From positions 2,108,001 through 2,172,000 of the forward strand of contig OZ220698.1 of the NCBI GenBank assembly GCA_965116555.1: a stretch of 64,000 nucleotides of DNA, in the 5' to 3' direction. Both the position numbers and the translations under genes were made by a program. Shown in pieces: positions 43,088 to 51,850 of the stretch (position 1 is the first letter of the stretch; the number at the start of each line of letters is the position of its first letter). The notes below the pieces were generated by a model, which was given only the letters and a program-made list of their open reading frames with translations, searched no databases and was not told the DNA's origin. The DNA is from DAOUJH01 sp965116555. Its GTDB lineage: Bacteria > Chloroflexota > Dehalococcoidia > Lucifugimonadales > QGNO01.

Positions 43088-45211
43088 GTGGGCAGATTTC
43101 GCGTAGGCATAGATATAGGCGGCACGTTTACCGACCACCTATGGTATGACGAGGCTACTGGCGACCTCTCCGTAGTCAAGGTGCCCACGACACCACACGA
43201 CCTCGCGGTCTGCTTTGTCGATGGATTGCAGCGCATGTACAGCGATCATGAGAACGATGCGGTAGTGCCATACGTGGCGCATGGGACTACCGTGTGCACC
43301 AACGCCTTGTTGGAGCGCAGGGGGGCGCGGCTTGGCTTCATCACTACAAAGGGGTTCCGCGACATCCTGGAAATAGGCAGGCAGATAGAGCCTGATCAGT
43401 TTGACTACACCGTGGACCGCGCCGAGCCCCTTGCGCCTCGATATTTGAGGAGAGAGGTGGATGAGCGGGTAGCGAACGACGGCTCGGTGGTGGTCCCCCT
43501 GGATGAGGAGCAGTGCCGCAGCTTGGCCAGGGATTTCATTGCGGAGGGCGTAAACTCCGTGGGCATCTGCTTCCTGTTCTCCTTTGTCAATCCCGCCCAC
43601 GAGATCAGGGCCAGGCAAATTGTGGAGGAGGAGTTCGCTAAGGCCGGCGTTGAGGGGTTCGTATCGATCTCGTCCGGCATAGCCGCTGAGTTCAGGGAGT
43701 TCGAGCGGGCGAGCACGGTGGCGGTGGCGGCATACTTGGCGCCGGTGCTCCAGGGATATGTCGCCAGGTTGGAACGCGAGCTTACTAGCGCCCTATCCCA
43801 GCCGTCCGGCTTGTATATCATGCAGTCCGCCGGTGGACTGGTTGGCGTCGGCACCGCTATCAGGCAACCGCATACCACAACAGAGTCCGGCCCCGCCGCG
43901 GGCGTGCTTGCCGCCGCCGAGCTGGGACGCCTGTTGGGCAGGGAGAAGCTGGTCTCATTTGACATGGGAGGAACAACTGCCAAGGCCAGTTTGATGGAGA
44001 ACGCCACGCCCGGGCTTGCTTTTGAGTTCGAGGTTGGCACGGAGCAGCACGGCGCTTTCACCACGAGGAGCAGAGGTTACCCGGTGAGGGCGGCCATGAT
44101 AGACCTGGTGGAGTGCAGCGCAGGCGGCGGAAGCATCGCTTGGGTGGACCCCGCCGGGGTGCTCAAGGTCGGCCCGATGAGCGCGGGCGCCAGCCCTGGC
44201 CCGGCCAGCTATGGCCGGGGAGGAGAGCTGCCAACCGTAACGGACGCGCAAGTGGCGCTGGGGAGGATTGGTTCCGGCCGCCTACTGGGCGGCGAGGTAG
44301 AGGTGGACGTTACCAGGGCCGAGACGGCTATTCAACAGCACATAGCCGAGAGGTTGGACATGAAGGTCGCCCAGGCGGCCGAGGGCATCATAGAGGTGGC
44401 GAACGCGCAGATGGAAGGGATTCTGCGAGTAGTGTCGGTGCGCCGTGGGTTTGACCCGCGGGAGTTCACCCTGGTGGCCTTCGGCGGCGCGGGGCCGCTG
44501 CATGCCGTGGACTTGGCGTCGGCTCTTGATATTACAGAGGTTGTGGTGCCGCTGTACCCCGGCCTGTTTTCGGCGCAGGGTCTCTGCCAGGCCTATGTCC
44601 TAAACGAGTTCGTAAGGACACGGGTCACCCGCTGGGAGGACGCAAACCTATCGACCATGCTGGCCACGGTGGCCGCGTTGGAAAAGGAGGCGGTGGACTG
44701 GATGGACAGCGAGGGCATTGACAGAGAGAAGAGAGCGCTCACCAGGTCCATGGACATGCGCTACGTGGGACAAAACTGGGAGCTTACGGTCAATCTCAGC
44801 GCTCTCCCCACGTCGGAAGAGCAGTTGGAGGACGCTCGAAAAGATTTCGTGCGCCTCCACCAGCAGATGTACGGCCACTCCAGCGATACCGATGCGGTAG
44901 AGGTGGTGAGCTTTCGCGTCCATGCCTATGCGTCCTCTGCCCCGCTCAAGGTCAAGAGCATTGCCGGAGGCGGCGAGGACTCCTATGAGGGTTGTACAGG
45001 CTCAAGGGAGGTGTACTTTGCACAGGGCGGCGCAACGGAATGCCTGGTTTACGATAGGAACCGACTCAAGGCCGGGAATCGAATGGACGGGCCTGCGGTC
45101 ATAGAGCAACTGGACGCGACCACGGTGATACCGCCTGGGTACGCAGGGCGCGTGGACGACTACGGCAACATATGGATCACGCCGGCGGCTACCAAGCAGG
45201 AGTCTAGCTAG
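43088..45211 (+). CDS. hyuA: Hydantoinase A / oxoprolinase alpha-type subunit
   Basis: The 707-residue protein has an actin-like ATPase fold: GIDIGGTFTDHLWYD at the N-terminus is the phosphate loop, GTTVCTNALLERRGARLGFITTKGFRD follows, and FDMGGTTAKASL is the second phosphate segment. The GTG start is immediately after the hyuB stop. The stop shares a CTAG with that of the convergent DapA-family gene. The pair could degrade cyclic amides produced or imported nearby; which one is unknown. Confidence 0.93.
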   Translation: MGRFRVGIDIGGTFTDHLWYDEATGDLSVVKVPTTPHDLAVCFVDGLQRMYSDHENDAVVPYVAHGTTVCTNALLERRGARLGFITTKGFRDILEIGRQIEPDQFDYTVDRAEPLAPRYLRREVDERVANDGSVVVPLDEEQCRSLARDFIAEGVNSVGICFLFSFVNPAHEIRARQIVEEEFAKAGVEGFVSISSGIAAEFREFERASTVAVAAYLAPVLQGYVARLERELTSALSQPSGLYIMQSAGGLVGVGTAIRQPHTTTESGPAAGVLAAAELGRLLGREKLVSFDMGGTTAKASLMENATPGLAFEFEVGTEQHGAFTTRSRGYPVRAAMIDLVECSAGGGSIAWVDPAGVLKVGPMSAGASPGPASYGRGGELPTVTDAQVALGRIGSGRLLGGEVEVDVTRAETAIQQHIAERLDMKVAQAAEGIIEVANAQMEGILRVVSVRRGFDPREFTLVAFGGAGPLHAVDLASALDITEVVVPLYPGLFSAQGLCQAYVLNEFVRTRVTRWEDANLSTMLATVAALEKEAVDWMDSEGIDREKRALTRSMDMRYVGQNWELTVNLSALPTSEEQLEDARKDFVRLHQQMYGHSSDTDAVEVVSFRVHAYASSAPLKVKSIAGGGEDSYEGCTGSREVYFAQGGATECLVYDRNRLKAGNRMDGPAVIEQLDATTVIPPGYAGRVDDYGNIWITPAATKQESS

Positions 45212-46092
45212 GCGGGAAGCACTCCTATGGCTCTTGCCTCATCCAGTAGCTGGCTAGTTTGCTCTTGGCTGAGGGACGAGATAGGCGGTCTGGGCTCTCC
45301 GCTATCGATACCCAATCGGGCCTTGACCAGCGCTTTGCAGGTGGCTTGCATCCCGTATTTGCCCGCCAGGTCTATCAGCTTAGCGCCCAGCTCTTGAAGC
45401 TCCTGGGCACGCTGAACATCGCCTTCTCTGTACGCCCGGTAAGCCTCCACCCAGATCTCCGGCGCAACGGTGAGCGGCCCATCGACCCCTCCGGCAGCCC
45501 CGGCGGTAAGCGCGGCAAGGAACAGAGAGCCGCTGCCGGTGAAGACGTCGATGCCCATTTGAGAGAAGCGGCGGATGTTGTGGAAGTCCGGCGCCGAGTG
45601 TTTGACCCCGGCTACCTGAGGAATCTGCTCAATCAGGGTGCTCATCAGTGCGGGGGTAATTTCGACGCCTGTGTACTTGGGCTGGTTGTAGACGAAGAAT
45701 GGGAGGTCCGCCGCGCCGGCGACGGCCTTGTAATGGTCGACGACCCCCTGATCAGTGGGCCTGTAGAAGAAAGGTGGCACGCAGCTTATGGCGTCGACGC
45801 CCGCTGCGCGGGAGGCTTCCGCCATTCGCACGGCGCTCTGCGTGGTGAGCGCTCCCACGTGGACAATAGTCTTGGCTCTGCCCTTGGACTGGTCGGCGGA
45901 GACCTGGGCTATTTGGATTACCTCTTCTTCGCTGAGCAGCACGCTCTCGCCGGTGCCGCCGGTTATCCAGAACCCGTCTACACCGGCCTGGATGTTGTGC
46001 TCCATCACTTCGCGATACGCTTCTTCATTGAGCTTGCCCTCCGCATCGAACGGTGTAATCAATGCCGGAACGACACCATGGAAGTTGCCCAT
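45208..46092 (-). CDS. DapA/NAL-family aldolase or hydro-lyase
   Basis: The 294-residue protein is a class I aldolase of the dihydrodipicolinate synthase family. The Schiff-base lysine is Lys164 (AGVKHSAPD), the catalytic tyrosine Tyr135 (FFVYNQP) and the carboxylate loop GGTGES (45-50). The start at ATG 46092 has GAGGAGAAGG upstream; the frame is open 12 codons further. Because many family members are not DapA (for example N-acetylneuraminate lyase, KDG aldolase), and no lysine genes adjoin, I leave the substrate open. The location beside hyuAB suggests catabolism. Confidence 0.88.
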   Translation of the reverse strand: MGNFHGVVPALITPFDAEGKLNEEAYREVMEHNIQAGVDGFWITGGTGESVLLSEEEVIQIAQVSADQSKGRAKTIVHVGALTTQSAVRMAEASRAAGVDAISCVPPFFYRPTDQGVVDHYKAVAGAADLPFFVYNQPKYTGVEITPALMSTLIEQIPQVAGVKHSAPDFHNIRRFSQMGIDVFTGSGSLFLAALTAGAAGGVDGPLTVAPEIWVEAYRAYREGDVQRAQELQELGAKLIDLAGKYGMQATCKALVKARLGIDSGEPRPPISSLSQEQTSQLLDEARAIGVLPA

Positions 46093-46224
46093 AACCTTCT
46101 CCTCAACCTTGCTGAATGGAGTGTACAAGCCGCTTGGAGGGTCGTCAAACTGAAGTGAATCTGTTAAAAGCCTGTTAAAAGTACGTTAAACAATGGCAGA
46201 TATGCTGGATAAACTGCCAATGGC

Positions 46225-46926
46225 GTGACTGCGTTAAAGATGCTGAAGAAAAGCGTTGCAGAGTTCATAGGGACGTTTGGCCTTGTTTTTGCCGGAACCG
46301 GGGCAATCATGATCAACCATCTCATGGATGGGCAGGTGACCCATCTGGGTATAGGCCTGTCATTTGGGTTGGCGGTGGGAACCATGGTCTTTGCCACCGG
46401 ACACATCTCCGGCGCTCATATAAACCCAGCCGTCACAATTGCATTCGCGGTTAGCCGCCACTTTCCCTGGAAGAACGTCCCCTACTATCTGGCGGCTCAG
46501 CTGGCCGGTGCCGCGTCGGCCAGCCTGGCGCTGCTGGCAATCTTGGGAGACGTAGCGGATGTGGGAGCAACTTTGCCATCAGGCAGCGACCTGCAGTCTC
46601 TGGGGCTTGAGATAGTGCTCACCTTTTTCCTCATGTTTGTGATTATGGCGGTGGCCACGGACGTGCGAGCCGCCGGAGGGGTCGCGGCGCTGGCCATAGG
46701 CGGCACGGTTGGACTTGAAGCCATTTTCGCCGGGCCGATATCGGGGGCTTCAATGAACCCGGCGCGCTCACTGGGTCCGGCGCTGGTGGGTTGGACGTGG
46801 TCCAGCCAGTGGCTCTATATTGTGGGGCCTCTGACCGGGGCTGCGGCGGCTTCACTGACATATTGGTGGCTAAGGGGAGAGGAGCATTACTCCGGCAAGG
46901 CAGATGAGGATTGGGCAGAGAGATGA
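46225..46926 (+). CDS. MIP-family channel (aquaglyceroporin-like)
   Basis: The 233-residue protein has six helices and the two NPA loops of the aquaporin family: NPAV at about 67-70 and NPAR at 178-181. The length fits AqpZ/GlpF-type channels. It ends by overlapping arsC by four bases (ATGA), and the pair recalls the AqpS-ArsC operon of Sinorhizobium, where arsenite made by ArsC leaves through the channel. The GTG at 46225 is used; the ATG at 46240 is an alternative. Confidence 0.92.
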   Translation: MTALKMLKKSVAEFIGTFGLVFAGTGAIMINHLMDGQVTHLGIGLSFGLAVGTMVFATGHISGAHINPAVTIAFAVSRHFPWKNVPYYLAAQLAGAASASLALLAILGDVADVGATLPSGSDLQSLGLEIVLTFFLMFVIMAVATDVRAAGGVAALAIGGTVGLEAIFAGPISGASMNPARSLGPALVGWTWSSQWLYIVGPLTGAAAASLTYWWLRGEEHYSGKADEDWAER

Positions 46927-47327
46927 AACGGGTCTTATTCGTTTGCGTCCACAATTCGGGGAGAAGCCAGATGGCCGCTGCCTTCCTTGAAAAATTAGGC
47001 GGTGGAAGAGTAGAAGTGGAATCGGCGGGAACTCAGCCGTCCGATGCGGTTAATCCTGCGGTCATCGAGGTGATGAAGGAGAAGGGAATAGACGTATCGG
47101 ATAACAAGCCCAAGTTATTGACGCAGGAGATGGTGGATGAGTCGGACAAGGTCATCACCATGGGCTGCGCCATAGATGAGTCTTGCCCGGCCGTGTTCGT
47201 CCCCAGCGAAGATTGGGGGTTGGACGACCCCAGCGGCCAGCCCGTGGAGGTAGTGAGAAGAGTCCGCGACCAAGTGGAAGAACGGGTCAGGGTCATGATT
47301 CCCGTGCTTTCCCAGCAGTTCCTCTAG
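46923..47327 (+). CDS. arsC: Arsenate reductase (thioredoxin-type, LMW phosphatase fold)
   Basis: The 134-residue protein starts with VLFVCVHNSGRSQMA, the CX5R phosphate loop (Cys8-Arg14), and has the two further redox cysteines Cys82 and Cys88 in MGCAIDESCP. This triad is the signature of thioredoxin-coupled ArsC and is absent from simple tyrosine phosphatases. It reduces arsenate to arsenite. The ATG at 46923 overlaps the channel gene stop; the frame is open four codons earlier. No ArsR or ArsB/Acr3 gene is nearby, so export should rely on the channel. Confidence 0.93.
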   Translation: MKRVLFVCVHNSGRSQMAAAFLEKLGGGRVEVESAGTQPSDAVNPAVIEVMKEKGIDVSDNKPKLLTQEMVDESDKVITMGCAIDESCPAVFVPSEDWGLDDPSGQPVEVVRRVRDQVEERVRVMIPVLSQQFL

Positions 47328-47379
47328 ACGTTGTCTTGGGTTGTGATATCCTACCGACCGCCTTTGTCTAGGAAGTCAA

Positions 47380-48147
47380 ATGCGGAGAAAGTCATCCCTA
47401 CTCATTGCTGCAATCGCTCTCCTCGTCTCCGCGTGTGCCCAGAGTGAGGCTACCGTGATCCCTACGATTTCACCCGTGTCTTCTCCTCCTACACCCACGT
47501 CGACACCTGTCATCATCAATCGCACTACCACGCCCGATCTAGAGGCAACGGTTGTATCCGCGGTGGAGGCCACCGTAAGCGCGGCTCTGACAGCCACAGC
47601 CACGGTTGCACCGGAACCGGTAGCCACTGCTACATCGGAGCCTGCGGCCACACCTACGTCCACAGCCACTGCTACGGCTGAACCGGAGCCTACAGCTAAG
47701 GCTACAGCTGAGCCTGCGCCTATAGTTACTGCCACGGCCGAACCTGAGCCTATAGTCACTGCCACGACTGAACCTGAGCCTGCGCCTACTATTGAGGCCA
47801 TACCGACTCCGCAGGTGGAGGGTCAATATCAGGTGAGTATCGAGAACGTCGACCTGGCGGGGGAGGTTGTCGTCATTGTCAATACTGGAGCCGGCCCGCA
47901 GGTTATGACCGGCTGGGAGTTGCTTAGCCAAGAGGGAGGACAGCGTTTCGTGTTTCCGGAGTTGACTCTAGACCCGGGCGCTGCCGTCCGGGTTACCAGT
48001 GGCCCCAACGGCCGTCAAGAACCTCCTAGGGTGTTGCAGTGGCTTAAATCAGACGGAAGCCCTTACCGAGGGCACATTTGGAACAACGACGGCGATGTTG
48101 CCATACTGTTCGACAGCGGGGGCAACGAGGTATCCAGGTTCCCTTAG
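47380..48147 (+). CDS. Lipoprotein with Thr/Pro spacer and lamin-tail domain
   Basis: The 255-residue protein has a lipoprotein signal ending in LVSAC (Cys19). A long low-complexity region follows (about 25-145) with repeats of TATAEPEPT/TATAEPAPIV type. The C-terminal 105 residues fit the lamin-tail (LTD) fold: VSIENVDLAGEVVVIVNTG, MTGWELLSQEG, LDPGAAVRVTSG, HIWNNDGDVAILFDSGG. LTD domains in bacteria are found on secreted and surface proteins and are thought to bind other molecules at the envelope. The 3' end overlaps the convergent HIT gene stop by four bases. Confidence 0.85.
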   Translation: MRRKSSLLIAAIALLVSACAQSEATVIPTISPVSSPPTPTSTPVIINRTTTPDLEATVVSAVEATVSAALTATATVAPEPVATATSEPAATPTSTATATAEPEPTAKATAEPAPIVTATAEPEPIVTATTEPEPAPTIEAIPTPQVEGQYQVSIENVDLAGEVVVIVNTGAGPQVMTGWELLSQEGGQRFVFPELTLDPGAAVRVTSGPNGRQEPPRVLQWLKSDGSPYRGHIWNNDGDVAILFDSGGNEVSRFP

Positions 48148-48476
48148 ACGTAGGGTCCCAGGTGCATGCCTCCTATGATGTGTATGTGGCCGTGGGGCTG
48201 GCTCTGCATACCGTCGTGTCCGAAATTGGAAAGCAATCTGAACCCGTTGGGGCATTGCTCATTGCCGATGCGCGCCGCCACTGAGGCTACGTTGGCCATC
48301 TCTTGGCAGCTCCACAACTCTCCCTGGGTCATATGCTTCTTGGGTACGGCCAGGAGCATGACAGGCGCCCACCTGAGACGGTTGCGAAAGACCATTACGT
48401 CGTCATCCTCATAGATGATGTCACCGGGCTCTTCTTTACGGACTATTTTACAGAATACGCATGCCTCGCTGGTCAG
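48144..48476 (-). CDS. HIT-family (histidine triad) nucleotide hydrolase
   Basis: The 110-residue protein has the histidine triad PHGHIHIIGG (His95, 97, 99) and an N-terminal CVFCKIV (Cys6, Cys9), both typical of HIT/HINT proteins that cleave nucleotide phosphoramidates. The first ATG (48395) would remove the N-terminal strands. Upstream the frame opens just after a TAG, and the only reasonable start is CTG at 48476-48474, in CGCTGA overlapping the stop of the AAA+ loader gene (4-base CTGA overlap) with GGGGGAAG upstream. A CTG start is rare, so this is inferred from the overlap pattern and from the conserved N-terminus. Confidence 0.85.
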   Translation of the reverse strand: MTSEACVFCKIVRKEEPGDIIYEDDDVMVFRNRLRWAPVMLLAVPKKHMTQGELWSCQEMANVASVAARIGNEQCPNGFRLLSNFGHDGMQSQPHGHIHIIGGMHLGPYV

Positions 48477-49885
48477 CGCTTCTTCCCCCTAGTACCTTTG
48501 TATTCACCATAGCCGCTCTGGTTTCCCTTGCTGGAACTGCCCTTGTCACGGAAATCCGGCGCGGAAATAGGGCACCAATTCACGTTTACGTCCTTGAGCC
48601 GTGACCTCACCGGCGGCGGGAGGCGGTCTTCCATCAAACCACGCAGGGTGATTATGGTGGGGAGCCTGGCTTCCTGTCTGTGCACGATTATCTGATAGAG
48701 CTTCTCTTCCGCCCAGGGAGTGCTGCTGTGAGAACCAAGGTCGTCCAAGACCAGGTAGGGGGCCGTCCTTACTTCTTCGAACAGCTGGTCGTACCTGACC
48801 GGGCTATCGGGACTGAAGGTATACCTTAGATGGTCCAACAGATCGGGAACAAAGGCGAAGCAAACGTATCTGCCGTCGCGTTCTATTTCGTTGACAACGG
48901 CTACGGCAAGGTGGGTCTTGCCGCAGCCTTCTCCCCCGGCGAACACCAGCCAGCCGGAGGGGTGCTCGGCAAAGACGCTGGCCGCATTTATCGCGGTCTT
49001 CAGGCTCGCTTGATCTTCAGCGTCCGCTCTGTTACCTCTGGCGTTAAAGTTTTCGAAAGTCATGCGAGGTTTCAGATCGGCCTTCATCCGATCCAACTGC
49101 CAGTGGGGAGAGGCGACGGCCTGTTCTCCCAGCATGATGTGCATTACCAGGCCGCGGTCCTCCAGGCGTGCCCGAAGCTGCTCATCCAGCTGGCCCAGGG
49201 GGACGCTAAGGGAGATTACGGTGGCCATCTGCCGGTTGAACCGGTGGTTCAATATCTGGTTGAGCTTCTCCTGCGCCCAGGGGGTTGTGGCGTGTGCGCC
49301 CAGATCGTCCAGGGCAAGGAGCGGTATGTTTCGCACGTGCTCAAAGAGCTCGTCATAGGAGACTTCGCTGCTGGGAGTGAACGTAGAGCGCAGGTGGTCC
49401 AGCAGATCAGGGACAGAGATGTAGAAGGCGGGCGTCTCTCGCTCTATGCTGAGATTGATTATAGCGGCAAGCAGGTGAGTCTTGCCGGAGCCTCCCGCCC
49501 CGGTGAAGAGCAGCCAGCCCTGGGGGTCACCGGCGTATTCTATGGCGGCTTGGTAGGCTTGGGCGAACCTCTGCTGGGCCTCCGGCATGGCGGAGCGTCC
49601 GCTGGAGTCCAGGGAGTTGAACCTGAGCCGGGACAGCGCGCCCAGGTTGCTGTGGCGCTGGAGCCGTTCCAGCCTTTGAGCTTCAGTAACCTCTTCCTGG
49701 CAGGAGCAGAGGATAGCCCGCCCAAAGTCGGGATGGCCGACGGGTACGTCCTGCCTTATCCAGCCTTTGCCTCCGCAAACGGCGCAATCGTCCGAGGGGG
49801 TCTCCTCCTCAGCGTGCCAGGTAACCGTATCGTCGGAGATATTCTTTGCGGTCACTCGTTTGAGAATGTCGCCCAGGCTCTCCAT
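48473..49885 (-). CDS. Double AAA+ helicase-loader-like protein (DnaC/DnaI-type, tandem)
   Basis: The 470-residue protein has an N-terminal Cys cluster (Cys34, 37, 60, 62) like the zinc region of DnaI, then two AAA+ domains. Domain 1 has Walker A GAGGSGKT (129-136), Walker B ALDDLGAH and RARL. Domain 2 has Walker A GGEGCGKT (317-324), Walker B VLDDLGSH and RSRL. The two share PDLLDHLR, STPWAxEKL and other stretches, so they arose by internal duplication. DnaI and DnaC have one such domain and load DnaB. The gene overlaps dnaD by 77 bases and has an AAGGAAGG ribosome site. Confidence 0.87.
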   Translation of the reverse strand: MESLGDILKRVTAKNISDDTVTWHAEEETPSDDCAVCGGKGWIRQDVPVGHPDFGRAILCSCQEEVTEAQRLERLQRHSNLGALSRLRFNSLDSSGRSAMPEAQQRFAQAYQAAIEYAGDPQGWLLFTGAGGSGKTHLLAAIINLSIERETPAFYISVPDLLDHLRSTFTPSSEVSYDELFEHVRNIPLLALDDLGAHATTPWAQEKLNQILNHRFNRQMATVISLSVPLGQLDEQLRARLEDRGLVMHIMLGEQAVASPHWQLDRMKADLKPRMTFENFNARGNRADAEDQASLKTAINAASVFAEHPSGWLVFAGGEGCGKTHLAVAVVNEIERDGRYVCFAFVPDLLDHLRYTFSPDSPVRYDQLFEEVRTAPYLVLDDLGSHSSTPWAEEKLYQIIVHRQEARLPTIITLRGLMEDRLPPPVRSRLKDVNVNWCPISAPDFRDKGSSSKGNQSGYGEYKGTRGKKR

Positions 49886-50486
49886 TGTTCCTTCCTTCAG
49901 TGTCCCATCTATCCAGTATCCTGGCTATGTATCGCCAGCTTCTGTGATTCAAGCTAACAGCAATGCGAAACGCTTCCTCAATCCACGGCGAGGGATACAT
50001 CGACTCCGCTTCCTTGAGCTCCTCAGTAAGCAGAGGAGTCAAAGAGCCGATGTTCTGCTCATACAGGACAAAGATGTTTGGACGGTCGTCATCTTGCGAT
50101 GCAGACGCAGGCTCCTCCACTACCACTTGACCCAACCTGGCCATGGCCTTCCTTCCCGGTTCGTCGTTCAAGAACAGCACCTTCTCGTTGTCCTGCCCGG
50201 CTTCCAGCAAGGTGCCCCGGGTTACCGCCAGTTGAACGCCCGTGATGATTGCCTGTTTAGAGCCTTCCGGCTCTTGGGCCAGGGCACCGGCAAGTATAGC
50301 GTCGTTCTCCAGCTCCGATGCAGTGACCCAGAGACGCTTGCTGCGACGCTGGTGCACCAATCCGATCAATCTGAGGGTGCACTTCAGCTCGGCAAGGGAG
50401 TCTATCTCCGCAAGGAGCGGCCCCAGCGCCTGCGCGGGAACGGGAATAAGCTTGGTTCCTTTAGGAAAGGCCGGTGTTGCGGGCAT
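49809..50486 (-). CDS. dnaD: DnaD-domain primosome protein
   Basis: The 225-residue protein has an N-terminal region resembling a winged helix (AELKCTLRLIGLVHQRRSKRLWVTASELEN) and a C-terminal DnaD/DnaB_2 domain from about 135. LYEQNIGSLTPLLTEELKEAE, IEEAFRIAVSLNHRSWRYIARILDRW is the family pattern. In Bacillus, DnaD helps place the helicase at the origin and at stalled forks. It lies two bases after dnaB and overlaps the loader gene, which supports a primosome operon. Confidence 0.85.
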   Translation of the reverse strand: MPATPAFPKGTKLIPVPAQALGPLLAEIDSLAELKCTLRLIGLVHQRRSKRLWVTASELENDAILAGALAQEPEGSKQAIITGVQLAVTRGTLLEAGQDNEKVLFLNDEPGRKAMARLGQVVVEEPASASQDDDRPNIFVLYEQNIGSLTPLLTEELKEAESMYPSPWIEEAFRIAVSLNHRSWRYIARILDRWDTEGRNNGEPGRHSQTSDRKEYLRRYGYLAR

Positions 50487-50488
50487 GA

Positions 50489-51850
50489 CTAGACCGCTCT
50501 CTGGGTAGCCAGGTTTTCGAACCGAGAGAACTGGTCTCTGAAGTACAGGCTCAGGTTCTTGAGGGGGCCGTTTCTATGCTTGGCGATGATGAGCTCGGCG
50601 ATGTTCTTGGGGTACGGCTCGGTGGGATTCTGCCTTTCCCAGTCCTCTTCGGTGTAGTACATGTCGTCTCTATAGATAAACGCGACCACGTCGGCGTCTT
50701 GCTCTATGCTGCCGCTGTCCCTGAGGTCGGAGAGTTGAGGTCGATGGGAGGGGCGCTGCTCCACGGCGCGGCTTAGCTGTGAAATGGCAATCAAGGGAAG
50801 ATTAAGGTCTCTGGCCAGTCCTTTCAAGGCACGCGAGATATCGCTCATCTCTTGGACCCGATTTTCGGAACGGCTGCTGCCTTGCATAAGCTGGAGGTAG
50901 TCGACAACTATCAGATCCAGCCTCCGCTCCATGTGCAGCCGCCTTGCCTTGCTGCGCACCTCTATGATTGTCTGAAGCGGGGTATCGTCAATGAAGATGG
51001 GCAGATCTGAAAGTGCGCCCACCGCGTTGATGACCCGTTGTTGTTCGCGATCGCTCATAAGGTTTATACGCAGGCTGTGGCTGTCCACTTGCGCCTCGGA
51101 AGAAAGCAAGCGCATCGCCAGCTGCTCATTGCTCATTTCCAGGCTGAATATGCCCACGTTGGCGCCTTGACCGGCAGCGTGCTGGGCAATATTCAGCGCC
51201 AGGGTGCTTTTACCCATGCTGGGGCGGGCGGCGAGTATGACAAGGTCGGCTCTTTGCAGTCCTCCCAGCACTGTATCCAAGTCCATGAATCCCGTGGGCA
51301 CTGGCGCCGTGCCGTGTTCCAGTGCAGTATGCATATCCGCCGTATCTTCCATGTATTTGTCCAGGACGTCTTTCAGCGGAACGAAGTCCCTGTTTTCCCT
51401 GCGGGACCTAATGCGGAACAGCAACTCCTCTGCCTGTCCCAGCGCCGAGTCAACGTCGGAGTCCTGCTCATAACCCAGGGCGGCTATTTCCGTGGCGGCT
51501 GAGATGAGGTTGCGCATGGTAGAGGTTCGGCTCACCATGCGGGCGTAGTGCTCTACGTATACGGACGTGGGAACGGTGGTTACCAGGTGGCTGAGGAATG
51601 CCGCCCCTCCGGCTGGGTCGAGCCGCTCCAGGCCTTCCATCTCGTGGGCAACGGAGACCTGGTTGATAGGCTCACCGCGTTGAAAGAGAGCAAGGCACGC
51701 CTCGAAGCTCCATCTGTTTCGCTCCCGGTAAAAGTCCTCCGCCCTGAGGAAGGGGGCCACCTGCAGCATGGCACTGCCGTCCAACAGGATGGAGCCAAGC
51801 ACCGCTTCTTCAGCGGCGTCATCATGAGGTGGCAAACGGTCGGTGTACAT
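50489..51850 (-). CDS. dnaB: Replicative DNA helicase DnaB
   Basis: The 453-residue protein has the DnaB N-terminal domain (AEEAVLGSILLDG), a linker and a RecA-like helicase domain with Walker A ARPSMGKST (208-216), IDDTPLQTI, VDYLQLMQG and SDLRDSGSIEQDADVV. The ATG at 51850 overlaps the rplI stop by one base (TGATG); a TTG one codon earlier is also open. It is followed by dnaD and the loader-like gene, so helicase and its loading factors form one transcript. Confidence 0.96.
   Translation of the reverse strand: MYTDRLPPHDDAAEEAVLGSILLDGSAMLQVAPFLRAEDFYRERNRWSFEACLALFQRGEPINQVSVAHEMEGLERLDPAGGAAFLSHLVTTVPTSVYVEHYARMVSRTSTMRNLISAATEIAALGYEQDSDVDSALGQAEELLFRIRSRRENRDFVPLKDVLDKYMEDTADMHTALEHGTAPVPTGFMDLDTVLGGLQRADLVILAARPSMGKSTLALNIAQHAAGQGANVGIFSLEMSNEQLAMRLLSSEAQVDSHSLRINLMSDREQQRVINAVGALSDLPIFIDDTPLQTIIEVRSKARRLHMERRLDLIVVDYLQLMQGSSRSENRVQEMSDISRALKGLARDLNLPLIAISQLSRAVEQRPSHRPQLSDLRDSGSIEQDADVVAFIYRDDMYYTEEDWERQNPTEPYPKNIAELIIAKHRNGPLKNLSLYFRDQFSRFENLATQRAV

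Noticed and set aside
43405..44064. 219-codon minus-strand frame within hyuA
   Set aside because: It lies wholly inside a well-supported gene and shows no family motif.
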